NCBI GenBank assembly: GCA_947063875.1
Contig: CAMSTY010000008.1
Span: 1 to 64,000 of the forward strand
Direction: 5' to 3'
DNA: 64,000 nucleotides
Source of the DNA: an uncultured bacterium
GTDB taxonomy: Bacteria > Bacillota > Clostridia > Lachnospirales > Lachnospiraceae
Part shown: one piece after another, positions 1-8,042 of the stretch
Numbering within the stretch: position 1 is the stretch's first letter
How the letters are laid out: each line of letters opens with the position of its first letter
Position numbers and translations under genes: made by a program
Notes under the pieces: model-generated
The model's database searches: none
Seen by the model: only the letters and a program-made list of their open reading frames with translations
What the model was told of the DNA's origin: nothing

Positions 1-2
1 TT

Positions 3-55
3 AAAAGTTGGTAAAAGATTTTACCAATTCCCGTACCAGATTTTTACCAACTTTT
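3..55. repeat. 14-bp inverted repeat with a third copy in the loop
   Basis: Positions 3-16 (AAAAGTTGGTAAAA) are the exact reverse complement of 42-55. A further copy of TTTTACCAA lies at 19-27, so two alternative hairpins are possible. It sits just downstream of the tsf terminator, in what is probably the spacer before the next minus-strand gene outside the window. The function is unknown; an operator or an attenuator are both possible. Confidence 0.6.
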
Positions 56-105
56 TCGCAAATCCTCCTGATTTCCTCCATCCCAAAACGACACCCCAAA
101 AACGC

Positions 106-141
106 AAAAAACGCTGGAACCATGCGGGTTTCCAGCGTTTT
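106..141 (-). terminator. Rho-independent terminator of tsf
   Basis: On the minus strand an 8-bp stem (CGCTGGAA paired with TTCCAGCG, extended by A-T pairs) is followed by a run of six T. It lies 22 bases after the tsf stop codon. Confidence 0.85.
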
Positions 142-163
142 GCTTAATCTTATGAAATTGGAA

Positions 164-1096
164 TTACATTCCCATCTGCTTCGCCACTTCCTCAGCAAAG
201 TTCTCTTCCTTCTTCGCCAGACCTTCACCAGTCTCATACCGCACAAACTTCTTCACCTTAATGTCCGCGCCGTTCTCCTTTGCCACAGCCTTCACATACT
301 GTTCCACGCTCTGCTTGCCGTCCTCTGCCTTCACATAAACCTGATCTAACAGGCAGATCTCTTTCATCTCCTTGTTGATCCGGCCCATAACCATACCGCT
401 GATGATCTTATCATTGGCATCCGGCTTCTCATTCTTAGCAGCAGCCGTCAGAATCTCTTTCTCTTTCTCAATATATTCTGCACTTACCTCATCTCTGCAG
501 GTAAACTGAGGCTTAAGCGCTGCTGCCTGCATAGCTACATTCTTAGCCATTTCTTTCACGGCATCGTTCACAACATTGGATTCTACCACTACCAGTACGC
601 CGATCTTACCGCCGGCATGGATATAAGAAGACACAAATCCATCAGCCACCTCGACCTGCTCAAAACGGCGGATATTCATGTTCTCGCCGATAATAGAAAT
701 CTGGGTGGACAAAGCTTCTTTTACGGTCAGGGACGGGTCTTTCTCCCATTTCTCAGCCATAAAAGCATCCATATCCGCTGCTGTAGTCTTCAAAGCCTGC
801 GCAGCTACATCTGCCGCATAGGTGCGGAATTTCTCATTCTTAGCCACAAAGTCAGTCTCTGCGTTTACCTCTACCACTACGGCTTTCTTTTCATCCTCAG
901 ACAAAGCGGTCACCACAATGCCTTCTGCTGCGATACGGCCGGCTTTCTTCTCAGCGCCTGCCAGTCCTTTCTCACGCAGGAAGTCTACCGCTTTGTCCAT
1001 ATCTCCATCCGTAGCCGCCAGTGCTTTCTTGCAGTCCATCATGCCGGCTCCGGTCATCTCTCTTAATTCTTTTACCATTGATGCTGTAATTGCCAT
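164..1096 (-). CDS. tsf: Elongation factor Ts
   Basis: EF-Ts is the guanine nucleotide exchange factor that recycles EF-Tu during translation in the cytosol. The product is 310 residues. The N-terminal UBA-like segment shows the family motif LREMTGAGMMDCKKAL at about residues 8-23, and the core shows the AETDFVAKNEKF motif. The start was placed at 1096 rather than an in-frame ATG five codons upstream, because GGAGGG lies seven bases before the 1096 ATG and the protein then begins MAITASMV as in the family. It follows rpsB by 130 bases, with a terminator-like hairpin between them, so part of the rpsB transcript may stop before tsf. The identification is secure. Confidence 0.97.
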   Translation of the reverse strand: MAITASMVKELREMTGAGMMDCKKALAATDGDMDKAVDFLREKGLAGAEKKAGRIAAEGIVVTALSEDEKKAVVVEVNAETDFVAKNEKFRTYAADVAAQALKTTAADMDAFMAEKWEKDPSLTVKEALSTQISIIGENMNIRRFEQVEVADGFVSSYIHAGGKIGVLVVVESNVVNDAVKEMAKNVAMQAAALKPQFTCRDEVSAEYIEKEKEILTAAAKNEKPDANDKIISGMVMGRINKEMKEICLLDQVYVKAEDGKQSVEQYVKAVAKENGADIKVKKFVRYETGEGLAKKEENFAEEVAKQMGM

Positions 1097-1173
1097 TGTT
1101 ATTCCCTCCATATATAATTATTAATAATAGCTTTGTAACGGTTCTGCCGTTTTCTGTCTTGCTTTCTTATCCG

Positions 1174-1213
1174 AAAAAAGTGCTTCAACCCGCAAGCCAC
1201 AGGCCGAAGCACT
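1174..1213 (-). terminator. Terminator or attenuator between rpsB and tsf
   Basis: On the minus strand AGTGCTTC pairs with GAAGCACT across a 19-base loop and is followed by six T. It lies 13 bases after the rpsB stop. Since tsf has no obvious strong promoter of its own, partial readthrough is likely. Confidence 0.75.
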
Positions 1214-1226
1214 CTCATTCCGACGA

Positions 1227-1970
1227 TTAAGCTTCCTCAGTTCCTTCCTCTGCATCGCCAAAGGCTTCCGAGAAATCTGCGTCTGCTTCTCCCTGATTTG
1301 CTTCGATTACTGCATCCGCCATCTTGGATACAATCAGCTTTACGGCACGGATTGCATCATCGTTACCCGGAATCACATAATCCAGCTCTTCCGGATCACA
1401 GTTCGTATCCGCAATACCAATCAGCGGGATATTCAGAGCATGAGCCTCCTGAACGCAGATCCTCTCCTTCTTCGGGTCTACGATAAAGATCGCATCCGGA
1501 AGTCTTCTCATCTCTTTGATTCCGCCCAGGTTCTTCTCCAGCTTCTCCCACTCTTTTTTCAGTGCAATTACTTCCTTCTTCGGAAGCACATCAAAGGTGC
1601 CGTCCTCAGACATGGTCTCAATTGCTTTCAGACGGTCGATACGGCTGCGGATGGTCTTAAAGTTGGTCAGCATGCCGCCCAGCCATCTCTCATTTACATA
1701 AAACATACCACAGCGCTCTGCCTCAGTCTTGATGGCATCCTGCGCCTGCTTCTTGGTCCCCACAAACAGAATGGTGCCGCCATTGGCTGCGATATCGGAA
1801 ACGGCATTGTAAGCCTCATCCACCTTGCCCACGGACTTCTGAAGGTCAATGATGTAAATACCGTTTCTCTCGGTATAAATGTAAGGGGCCATCTTCGGGT
1901 TCCATCTTCTGGTCTGATGTCCGAAATGCACTCCTGCTTCCAACAGCTGCTTCATTGAAATAACGCTCAT
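1227..1970 (-). CDS. rpsB: 30S ribosomal protein S2
   Basis: S2 is a late-assembling protein of the small ribosomal subunit. The product is 247 residues with the family signatures [19 protein letters not shown] near the N-terminus and [12 protein letters not shown] in the middle, and an acidic C-terminal tail ([13 protein letters not shown]). The ATG at 1970 is preceded by GGAGGA at seven bases, so the in-frame ATG five codons earlier is rejected. The gene has its own promoter and a leader of about 100 bases, a configuration in which S2 often autoregulates in bacteria. It precedes tsf, the common rpsB-tsf pair. Confidence 0.97.
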   Translation of the reverse strand: MSVISMKQLLEAGVHFGHQTRRWNPKMAPYIYTERNGIYIIDLQKSVGKVDEAYNAVSDIAANGGTILFVGTKKQAQDAIKTEAERCGMFYVNERWLGGMLTNFKTIRSRIDRLKAIETMSEDGTFDVLPKKEVIALKKEWEKLEKNLGGIKEMRRLPDAIFIVDPKKERICVQEAHALNIPLIGIADTNCDPEELDYVIPGNDDAIRAVKLIVSKMADAVIEANQGEADADFSEAFGDAEEGTEEA

Positions 1971-2080
1971 GTTTCTTTCCTCCATTTGGTTTTTCTTCCG
2001 CCTGCTTCTTATGCTTCCGCCGGGACCTATTCTTCAGGCACCACCTTTGGAATCGGCAGACGTGATTTTTCAGCCTTTCA

Positions 2081-2109
2081 ATCATAACATATCTTCCATA
2101 CATTGACAA
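2081..2109 (-). promoter_or_regulatory. Sigma-A promoter of rpsB
   Basis: Minus strand: -35 TTGTCA (2104-2109), 17-bp spacer, -10 TATGAT (2081-2086). Transcription would start near 2074, leaving a leader of about 100 bases before rpsB. Confidence 0.8.
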
Positions 2110-2165
2110 GTACTTTTTTCCTGTTTTCAGCATTCTGTTATCAGCATCCCCTGCGTTCCCACACC

Positions 2166-2190
2166 TAAAAAGACACCCCGCCGGAGTGTC
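2166..2190 (-). terminator. Terminator of codY
   Basis: Minus strand: GACACTCC pairs with GGGGTGTC (one G-U pair) and is followed by TTTTTA. It lies 15 bases after the codY stop. Confidence 0.85.
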
Positions 2191-2205
2191 TCCTATTTAT
2201 CATAT

Positions 2206-2982
2206 TTATCTGCTGGCCTTGATATTTTTTAACTCTTCAAATATCACATCATTCAATACCTTGATATAAGTCCCCTTCATACCGGAAGATCTGGATTCTA
2301 TGACGCCTGCACTCTCGAATTTCCGCAAGGCGTTGACGATTACGGAACGGGTAATTCCCACCCTGTCCGCAATCTTACTGGCCACCAGGATTCCTTCATT
2401 GCCATCCAGTTCCTCAAAAATATGCGTGATTGCCTCCAATTCAGAAAATGATAAGGTACTGATTGCCGATTTAACAATCTGGATCTTTCGGCTCTCTTCG
2501 GCATTCTCTTCGTTCACAGAACGCATCATTTCCAGGCCAACTACCGTAGTCCCATACTCGCTCAGTATGATATCGTCAATATCATACTGCTCATCGCTCT
2601 TGTAGATAAACAGAGTCCCTAATCGTTCCCCTGCGATATCAATCGGTGTAATAATCGCCTGATATTTTCTCACATTTTCTTCGGCAAATCCTAATGTGGC
2701 GAGATTCACATTTTCTTTGGTAGAAAGAATACTCAATAAGCGTTCGTTCAGCATGCGGTCCACAAAGCCGCCGACCTGGTCTTCAATCAATTCTTCGATC
2801 TCGTCTACCCCAGGACAGATCCCTACCCCTAAAACTTTGCCTTTTTTACTGATAACCAAAATATTTGAAATCAAAATCTCACTTAAAACTTTGCAAATGT
2901 CATTGAATACTACTTTGTGTGAACTATTGTTGTGTAACAATTTATTAATTTTTCTCGTCTTATCCAGCAACTGTACGCTCAT
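2206..2982 (-). CDS. codY: GTP- and branched-chain amino acid-sensing repressor CodY
   Basis: CodY is a cytosolic global regulator of Firmicutes that binds DNA when GTP and isoleucine/valine are abundant. The 258-residue product starts MSVQLLDKTRKINKLL, the family's N-terminal GAF-domain signature, and ends in a winged helix-turn-helix (about 200-245) containing ASKIADRVGITRSVIVNALR. The ATG at 2982 has GAGGAGG nine bases upstream, so the ATG 11 codons earlier is rejected. It lies downstream of topA but has its own promoter at 3040-3068. A weak CodY-like box overlaps the end of the upstream spacer, so autoregulation is possible. Confidence 0.97.
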   Translation of the reverse strand: MSVQLLDKTRKINKLLHNNSSHKVVFNDICKVLSEILISNILVISKKGKVLGVGICPGVDEIEELIEDQVGGFVDRMLNERLLSILSTKENVNLATLGFAEENVRKYQAIITPIDIAGERLGTLFIYKSDEQYDIDDIILSEYGTTVVGLEMMRSVNEENAEESRKIQIVKSAISTLSFSELEAITHIFEELDGNEGILVASKIADRVGITRSVIVNALRKFESAGVIESRSSGMKGTYIKVLNDVIFEELKNIKASR

Positions 2983-3039
2983 TCCGGAAAACCTCCTCAA
3001 TTGTGGTTGTCTCATTCCAAATCAAAGTACGTTGCTTAA

Positions 3040-3068
3040 ATATTAACACGATTTTTCAATAATCACAA
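3040..3068 (-). promoter_or_regulatory. Sigma-A promoter of codY
   Basis: Minus strand: -35 TTGTGA (3063-3068), 17-bp spacer, -10 TAATAT (3040-3045). Confidence 0.7.
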
Positions 3069-3088
3069 TAGTTTTTTGAAACTTTTTG

Positions 3089-3103
3089 ACATTTTGGAAA
3101 ATT
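3089..3103 (-). promoter_or_regulatory. Weak CodY-like box upstream of codY
   Basis: ACATTTTGGAAAATT matches the CodY consensus AATTTTCWGAAAATT at 11 of 15 positions. It lies about 20 bp upstream of the codY -35 element. The region is AT-rich, so a chance match is possible. Confidence 0.3.
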
Positions 3104-3107
3104 TCTT

Positions 3108-5186
3108 CTATTTTGATTTTATATTCATACTATAGCCACATTGTTCATCAGCACATACCAGCTTGCTGCCACGTTCTACCATGTAGCTGCCGCATTGGGG
3201 GCATTTTTCCAGGGAAGGTTTCTGCCAGGACATAAAATCACATTCCGGATTATTTTCACAACCAAAAAACCTTCTTCCCTTCTTTGTTTTTTTGATGACG
3301 ACTTCGCCGCCACACTGGGGACAGGAAACTCCTATTTTTTCCAGATAAGGTTTCGTATTTTTACAATCCGGGAATCCGGGACAGGCCAGGAACTTCCCAT
3401 GCGGGCCATATTTAATCACCATATTCCGGCCGCAGACATCACAGATCACATCAGACACCTCATCAGCGATCTTTACCGATTCCAGTGTTTTCTGCGCTGT
3501 TTTTACAGCCTCGTCAAGATCCGGATAAAAATTCTCAACCACTGTCTTCCATTTGACAGATCCGTCTCCTACCTTATCTAATAGCATCTCCATATTGGCC
3601 GTAAAACGGGTATCTACAATACTCGGAAAGCAGCGTTTCATAATCCCGTTCACAGCCTCACCCAACTCCGTAACATACAGATTCTTGTTTTCCTTTGTCA
3701 CATAACGCCGTGCCAGAATCGTAGTAATCGTAGGGGCATATGTGCTGGGACGGCCAATCCCCTGCTCTTCCAATGCTTTTACCAGAGATGCCTCCGTGTA
3801 ATGGGCCGGCGGTTGCGTGAAATGCTGGCTGGGTATCAGCTGTGATAATTCCAGCCGGTCTCCTTGTTCCAGTTTTCCAAAAAGTATGTTGGTCTCTTCC
3901 TTTTCATCCTCCTGCACATAGACGGACATAAACCCGTCAAACGTAAGCTTTGATGCCGACATGGTAAACATATAGTCCCCCGCGCCGATTTTCACTGAGG
4001 TGGTCTCATAAATCGCCGGCTGCATACGACTCGCCGTAAATCGTTTCCATATCAGCTGATACAAGCGAAACAGGTCTCTTTGCAGGGATTCCTTCACCTG
4101 CACCGGTGTAAGAGCAATATCCGTAGGGCGGATTGCCTCATGAGCATCCTGAATTTTCCCTCCGCCTTTATTCACGTTTCCGCCTTTCAAAACATATTCG
4201 GCGCCATAGGCCGTCTCTACGTATTTCCTTGCCGCCGCGTCTGCTTCATCTGCAATACGGGTAGAATCCGTACGCAGATAAGTAATCAGGCCTATTGTGC
4301 CATGACCTTTGATATCCACTCCCTCATATAATTGCTGCGCCAGCCGCATCGTCTTTTGGGTAGAAAAATTCAGCACCTTAGATGCTTCCTGCTGAAGCGT
4401 GCTGGTCGTAAAGGGAATCGGCGGCTTCTTTGTCCGCTCGCCCTTTTTGATTTCTTCTACTATATATTCCTGATTTTCCAGTCCTCTAAGAATCTGATCC
4501 AATTCTTCTTTTTTATGAATCGCAATCTTCTCATGGCGGTGGCCGTAAAACTTGGCCTTCATCGGTTTGCGGCCGCCGTTCTGCATCAGGTCTGCTTCCA
4601 GATTCCAATACTCCTCCGGGATAAAAGCCGATATTTCATCCTCACGGTCGCATATCATACGCAGTGCCACCGATTGTACCCTTCCTGCGCTCAACCCTCG
4701 CTTCACCTTTGCCCAGAGCAGCGGACTGATGCTGTATCCTACCATCCGGTCCAGCATTCTCCTCGCCTGTTGCGCATCTACAAGATCCATATCCAGCTTC
4801 CGGGGCGTTTTCAGAGAATTTTTGACTGCTGTTTTTGTAATCTCGTTAAAGCTGACCCGATAGACTTTTTTATCCTCCAGTTCATCCAGTTTCAACGCTT
4901 TCATCAGATGCCAGGAAATCGCCTCCCCCTCCCGATCCGGGTCCGTTGCCAGATAGATCTTATCTGCCTTTTTCACCTCTTTACGAAGCTTGGACAGGAT
5001 ATCTCCTTTCCCCCGGATCGTAATATACTTCGGTTCATAATCGTGATCTACATCAATCCCCAGGCTGCTTTTGGGTAAATCACGCACATGTCCGTTGGAG
5101 GCATCCACCTCATAATTGGTACCAAGGAATTTGCGTATGGTTTTCACCTTTGCAGGTGACTCCACAATAACTAGATTCTTCGCCAT
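3108..5186 (-). CDS. topA: DNA topoisomerase I (type IA)
   Basis: This enzyme relaxes negative supercoils by transient single-strand cleavage. The 692-residue product has the Toprim domain (about 3-115, with TDPDREGEAI at 81-90), the catalytic Tyr303 in ITYLRTDSTR, and three C-terminal CxxC zinc ribbons (about 580-690: CDVCG, CPQCGG, CPQCG). The ATG at 5186 has GGAG five bases upstream. It lies eight bases after dprA, the third gene of comM-dprA-topA. This dprA-topA pairing is common in Firmicutes. Length and motifs are normal. Confidence 0.97.
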   Translation of the reverse strand: MAKNLVIVESPAKVKTIRKFLGTNYEVDASNGHVRDLPKSSLGIDVDHDYEPKYITIRGKGDILSKLRKEVKKADKIYLATDPDREGEAISWHLMKALKLDELEDKKVYRVSFNEITKTAVKNSLKTPRKLDMDLVDAQQARRMLDRMVGYSISPLLWAKVKRGLSAGRVQSVALRMICDREDEISAFIPEEYWNLEADLMQNGGRKPMKAKFYGHRHEKIAIHKKEELDQILRGLENQEYIVEEIKKGERTKKPPIPFTTSTLQQEASKVLNFSTQKTMRLAQQLYEGVDIKGHGTIGLITYLRTDSTRIADEADAAARKYVETAYGAEYVLKGGNVNKGGGKIQDAHEAIRPTDIALTPVQVKESLQRDLFRLYQLIWKRFTASRMQPAIYETTSVKIGAGDYMFTMSASKLTFDGFMSVYVQEDEKEETNILFGKLEQGDRLELSQLIPSQHFTQPPAHYTEASLVKALEEQGIGRPSTYAPTITTILARRYVTKENKNLYVTELGEAVNGIMKRCFPSIVDTRFTANMEMLLDKVGDGSVKWKTVVENFYPDLDEAVKTAQKTLESVKIADEVSDVICDVCGRNMVIKYGPHGKFLACPGFPDCKNTKPYLEKIGVSCPQCGGEVVIKKTKKGRRFFGCENNPECDFMSWQKPSLEKCPQCGSYMVERGSKLVCADEQCGYSMNIKSK

Positions 5187-5194
5187 GATTACTC

Positions 5195-6289
5195 CTACAT
5201 TTCACAGTTTTTTCCATAATAATGATTCGCCGAACGAAAAACGTATCCACCTAGTTCGAGTTCCAGCAAAATGTTCATACACTCACCAATTCCCAATCCG
5301 CAGTCTGCCATGATATCGTCCAGATGTTTCGGCTTGAAATCCAGGCAACTATACACCATTTTTTCTTTCTTTGCAAGACCATTTACGTTTTTTTCATGAA
5401 GAATTAATTCTTTTTGGCACTTCATACCTAAATATTCCAGAATGTCATTGGGAGAAATTGCCATATGCGCTCCTTGCTGAATCAGCAGGTTACATCCGGT
5501 GCTTAAATGATCTGTAATTCTTCCCGGCACTACAAAAATCTCTCTCCCCTGTTCCAATCCCAGTTCGGCAGTGATAAGCGAACCGCTACGTTCTTTTGCT
5601 TCCACAACCAGAACTGCGTCTGACAAACCACTGATGATCCGGTTGCGCATGGGAAAGTGCCAGGATTGAGGGCGGGACCTCAGAGGAAATTCTGACAAAA
5701 TTCCGCCTGTATCTTCCATCGCCTCATATAAAGAATAGTTGGAAGACGGATAACAGATATCCACACCACATCCCAAGACTCCAAAAGTGGCGCCTCCTGC
5801 CCGAATTGCCCCCCGATGCGCGGCTCCGTCAATCCCTATTGCCAGGCCACTGATCACCTGTACCTTCTGGGATGCCAAGGCGCGCGAAAATTCTTCAGCC
5901 AGTCGTTCTCCATAAGCCGAACAACCCCGGGCCCCAACAACAGCTATTGATGGCTTTTCTTCTTGTGGCAGCCTGCCTTTTACAAAAATCCCCATAGGAT
6001 AATCATAAATTTCCAGAAGACGTTTCGGGTAATCCGCATCCCATGGCGTCACGAAACGGATCTTTCTCTCTGCTAATTTGTGGTATTCCTGTTGACATTC
6101 CGGCAGATACTGACGCCATTTTATGAGTGCTTCTTTTTGTGATTTTTTCAGAATGTTGGTTCTTTCCAATGCATTCTCTTCTATATTGTATATTATTTTA
6201 AAACTCTGAAAATGCTCATATAATTGCCTGATGGAAACAGCGCCCAGGCAGGAAAGCCGGCAAAGCCAATAAAGATATTCTTTTTCCAT
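5195..6289 (-). CDS. dprA: DNA processing protein DprA (Smf)
   Basis: DprA binds incoming single-stranded DNA during natural transformation and loads RecA. The 364-residue product has an N-terminal SAM-like region, the central Rossmann fold (about 100-310: VGARGCSAYGERLAEE, ISGLAIGIDGAAHRGA, the PMRNRIISGLS motif, GSLITAELGLEQGR) and a C-terminal winged-helix tail. The ATG directly abuts the comM stop codon and its SD (GAGGGG) lies inside comM, so translation is probably coupled. No other competence gene is in the window, so transformation ability cannot be judged. Confidence 0.95.
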   Translation of the reverse strand: MEKEYLYWLCRLSCLGAVSIRQLYEHFQSFKIIYNIEENALERTNILKKSQKEALIKWRQYLPECQQEYHKLAERKIRFVTPWDADYPKRLLEIYDYPMGIFVKGRLPQEEKPSIAVVGARGCSAYGERLAEEFSRALASQKVQVISGLAIGIDGAAHRGAIRAGGATFGVLGCGVDICYPSSNYSLYEAMEDTGGILSEFPLRSRPQSWHFPMRNRIISGLSDAVLVVEAKERSGSLITAELGLEQGREIFVVPGRITDHLSTGCNLLIQQGAHMAISPNDILEYLGMKCQKELILHEKNVNGLAKKEKMVYSCLDFKPKHLDDIMADCGLGIGECMNILLELELGGYVFRSANHYYGKNCEM

Positions 6290-7834
6290 CTATTTCCCCT
6301 CATTCTCCCAGTACTTCTCTTCCAGGTCCCGATAGCCGATAGCTTCACATAGATGAGTCTTGTTGATCCGCTCCTCACCATCCAGATCAGCAATGGTACG
6401 TGCCACCTTTAAAATCTTGTGATATCCCCGAACACTCAGACGTTTCTTCTGAAAGGCCCGGCGCAGCAGTTCTTCTTCCGTTTTTCCCAGCAGGCAATAC
6501 TGTTCTACCTGCCGGTTTCCCATCTCACTGTTAAAAAAAATTCCGCTTCCTGCAAAACGCCTGCGCTGGACTTCCCGCGCCCGTTCTACCCGTTCACGAA
6601 TCACAGCTGAAGATTCGTTTTCCTCTTTGCCGCGGATATCTTCATATGATACCGGCGCCGTCTCTACGCAAATATCAATTCTCTCCAGTAAAGGACGGGA
6701 AATTTTGCCTAAATACCGACGTATCTGTTCCCTGTTGCAGGAACATCGGCTCCGGTCCGGATAAAAGCCGCAGGGACATGGATTCATAGCCGCAGCCAGC
6801 AATACATTGGCCGGAAACGTACAGCTTCCGTTCATGCGTGAAATAGTAACCTTCCGCTCCTCAAGAGGCTGGCGCAGAACCTCCAGAGCCTCCCGCCGGA
6901 ATTCCGGGAATTCATCCAAAAACAACACACCTCTGGAAGCCAGCGAAATTTCCCCTGGCTTTGGATATCTTCCGCCGCCAGCCATAGCCTGTGGACTGAT
7001 CGTATGATGGGGAGAGCGGAACGGCCTTTTGTCTAATAATGCTCCTCCTTGCGGCAGCATTCCACAAATACTGTAAATTTCAGATATTTCCAGCTGTTCC
7101 TCCCGAGACAAAGAAGGCATAATTGTAGGAATCCTTTGTGCCATCATACTTTTCCCGCTTCCCGGAGAACCCAGATAAAGGATATTATGACGTCCTGCCA
7201 CTGCAACTTCTGTCGCACGCCGAACCAATCTCTGTCCATTGACTTCTGAAAAATCCATGGGATAATTTCCTTCTGCCACCTCTGTCCTTCTGCCATCCAA
7301 ACACTCTTCGATCTGTATTTTCTCCGGATTGCCCAAATAATCAATCATCTGCTTTAAATGACCTACTCCTACAATCTCGATCCTCCCGACTGCTAGTCCT
7401 TCCGATACATTTGCCTTTGGCAGGAAGCAACGCTTCCATCCCCTGTCTCTCAAGGCAGACACCAGAGATAATATCCCTTTCACCGGTTTTATCTGACCAT
7501 CCAGTCCTAATTCACCTACAAAAGCAGAACTTTTCCAGGCAGATGATTCTCCTATCCCATAGGCTGTCAATACTGCCACCGCTACCGGCAAATCAAATGC
7601 CGTCCCATCCTTTCGGATATCCGCCGGCGAAAGATTCACGGTCACTTTTCTTGGCGGCATGGAAAAACCAGAATTTTTCAAAGCCGTTCTAACGCGATCC
7701 TCTGCCTCACGCACCTCGGACGCCAAGTAACCCACCATATGAAAGCCGGGAAGCCCATTACCCACATCAGCCTCTACCTGTACCGGATAGCCATCGATTC
7801 CCTGCAGGCCCGCACTATATACTTTACTGAACAA
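6290..7834 (-). CDS. comM: ComM/YifB family AAA+ ATPase
   Basis: ComM is a hexameric helicase that promotes branch migration in natural transformation in Gram-negatives; many species annotate it as Mg-chelatase-like YifB. The 514-residue product has an N-terminal Lon-like ChlI domain, Walker A GSPGSGKSMMAQR (about 222-234), Walker B GVLFLDEFPE, and the cysteine-rich AAMNPCPCGFYPDRSRCSC segment. The start is a TTG at 7834 with AGGAG seven bases upstream; no in-frame ATG lies near. It is first in a unit with dprA and topA, driven by the promoter at 7944-7972, which contains a CodY-like box. Confidence 0.93.
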   Translation of the reverse strand: MFSKVYSAGLQGIDGYPVQVEADVGNGLPGFHMVGYLASEVREAEDRVRTALKNSGFSMPPRKVTVNLSPADIRKDGTAFDLPVAVAVLTAYGIGESSAWKSSAFVGELGLDGQIKPVKGILSLVSALRDRGWKRCFLPKANVSEGLAVGRIEIVGVGHLKQMIDYLGNPEKIQIEECLDGRRTEVAEGNYPMDFSEVNGQRLVRRATEVAVAGRHNILYLGSPGSGKSMMAQRIPTIMPSLSREEQLEISEIYSICGMLPQGGALLDKRPFRSPHHTISPQAMAGGGRYPKPGEISLASRGVLFLDEFPEFRREALEVLRQPLEERKVTISRMNGSCTFPANVLLAAAMNPCPCGFYPDRSRCSCNREQIRRYLGKISRPLLERIDICVETAPVSYEDIRGKEENESSAVIRERVERAREVQRRRFAGSGIFFNSEMGNRQVEQYCLLGKTEEELLRRAFQKKRLSVRGYHKILKVARTIADLDGEERINKTHLCEAIGYRDLEEKYWENEGK

Positions 7835-7943
7835 ACAGACACTCCTTTCCTCCTGTATTCTCTTTTATTGTGGAATTTAATACGAATTGTAAATTAGACA
7901 TTTCTGACATTCTGCTATAGAAAAAGATAAAACTGACTCATTT

Positions 7944-7972
7944 ATCATAACGGATTTTCTGAAAAATAGCAA
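7944..7972 (-). promoter_or_regulatory. Sigma-A promoter of comM-dprA-topA
   Basis: Minus strand: -35 TTGCTA (7967-7972), 17-bp spacer, -10 TATGAT (7944-7949). The start of transcription would be near 7937, about 100 bases before the TTG start of comM. Confidence 0.8.
7953..7967 (-). promoter_or_regulatory. CodY box inside the comM promoter
   Basis: ATTTTTCAGAAAATC on the minus strand matches the CodY consensus AATTTTCWGAAAATT at 13 of 15 positions and fills the spacer between -35 and -10. Binding there would block RNA polymerase. codY itself lies four genes downstream. Confidence 0.65.
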
Positions 7973-7984
7973 CCATTTTCCGAA

Positions 7985-8010
7985 TTGCCATGAAATTTTG
8001 CCATGAAATT
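7985..8010. repeat. Tandem 13-bp direct repeat upstream of the comM promoter
   Basis: TTGCCATGAAATT occurs twice back to back (7985-7997 and 7998-8010), starting 13 bp upstream of the -35 element. It could be an activator site or a slippage duplication. Confidence 0.7.
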
Positions 8011-8042
8011 TCCATCCAGGCCTAATGACCCGGACTCCTCCA

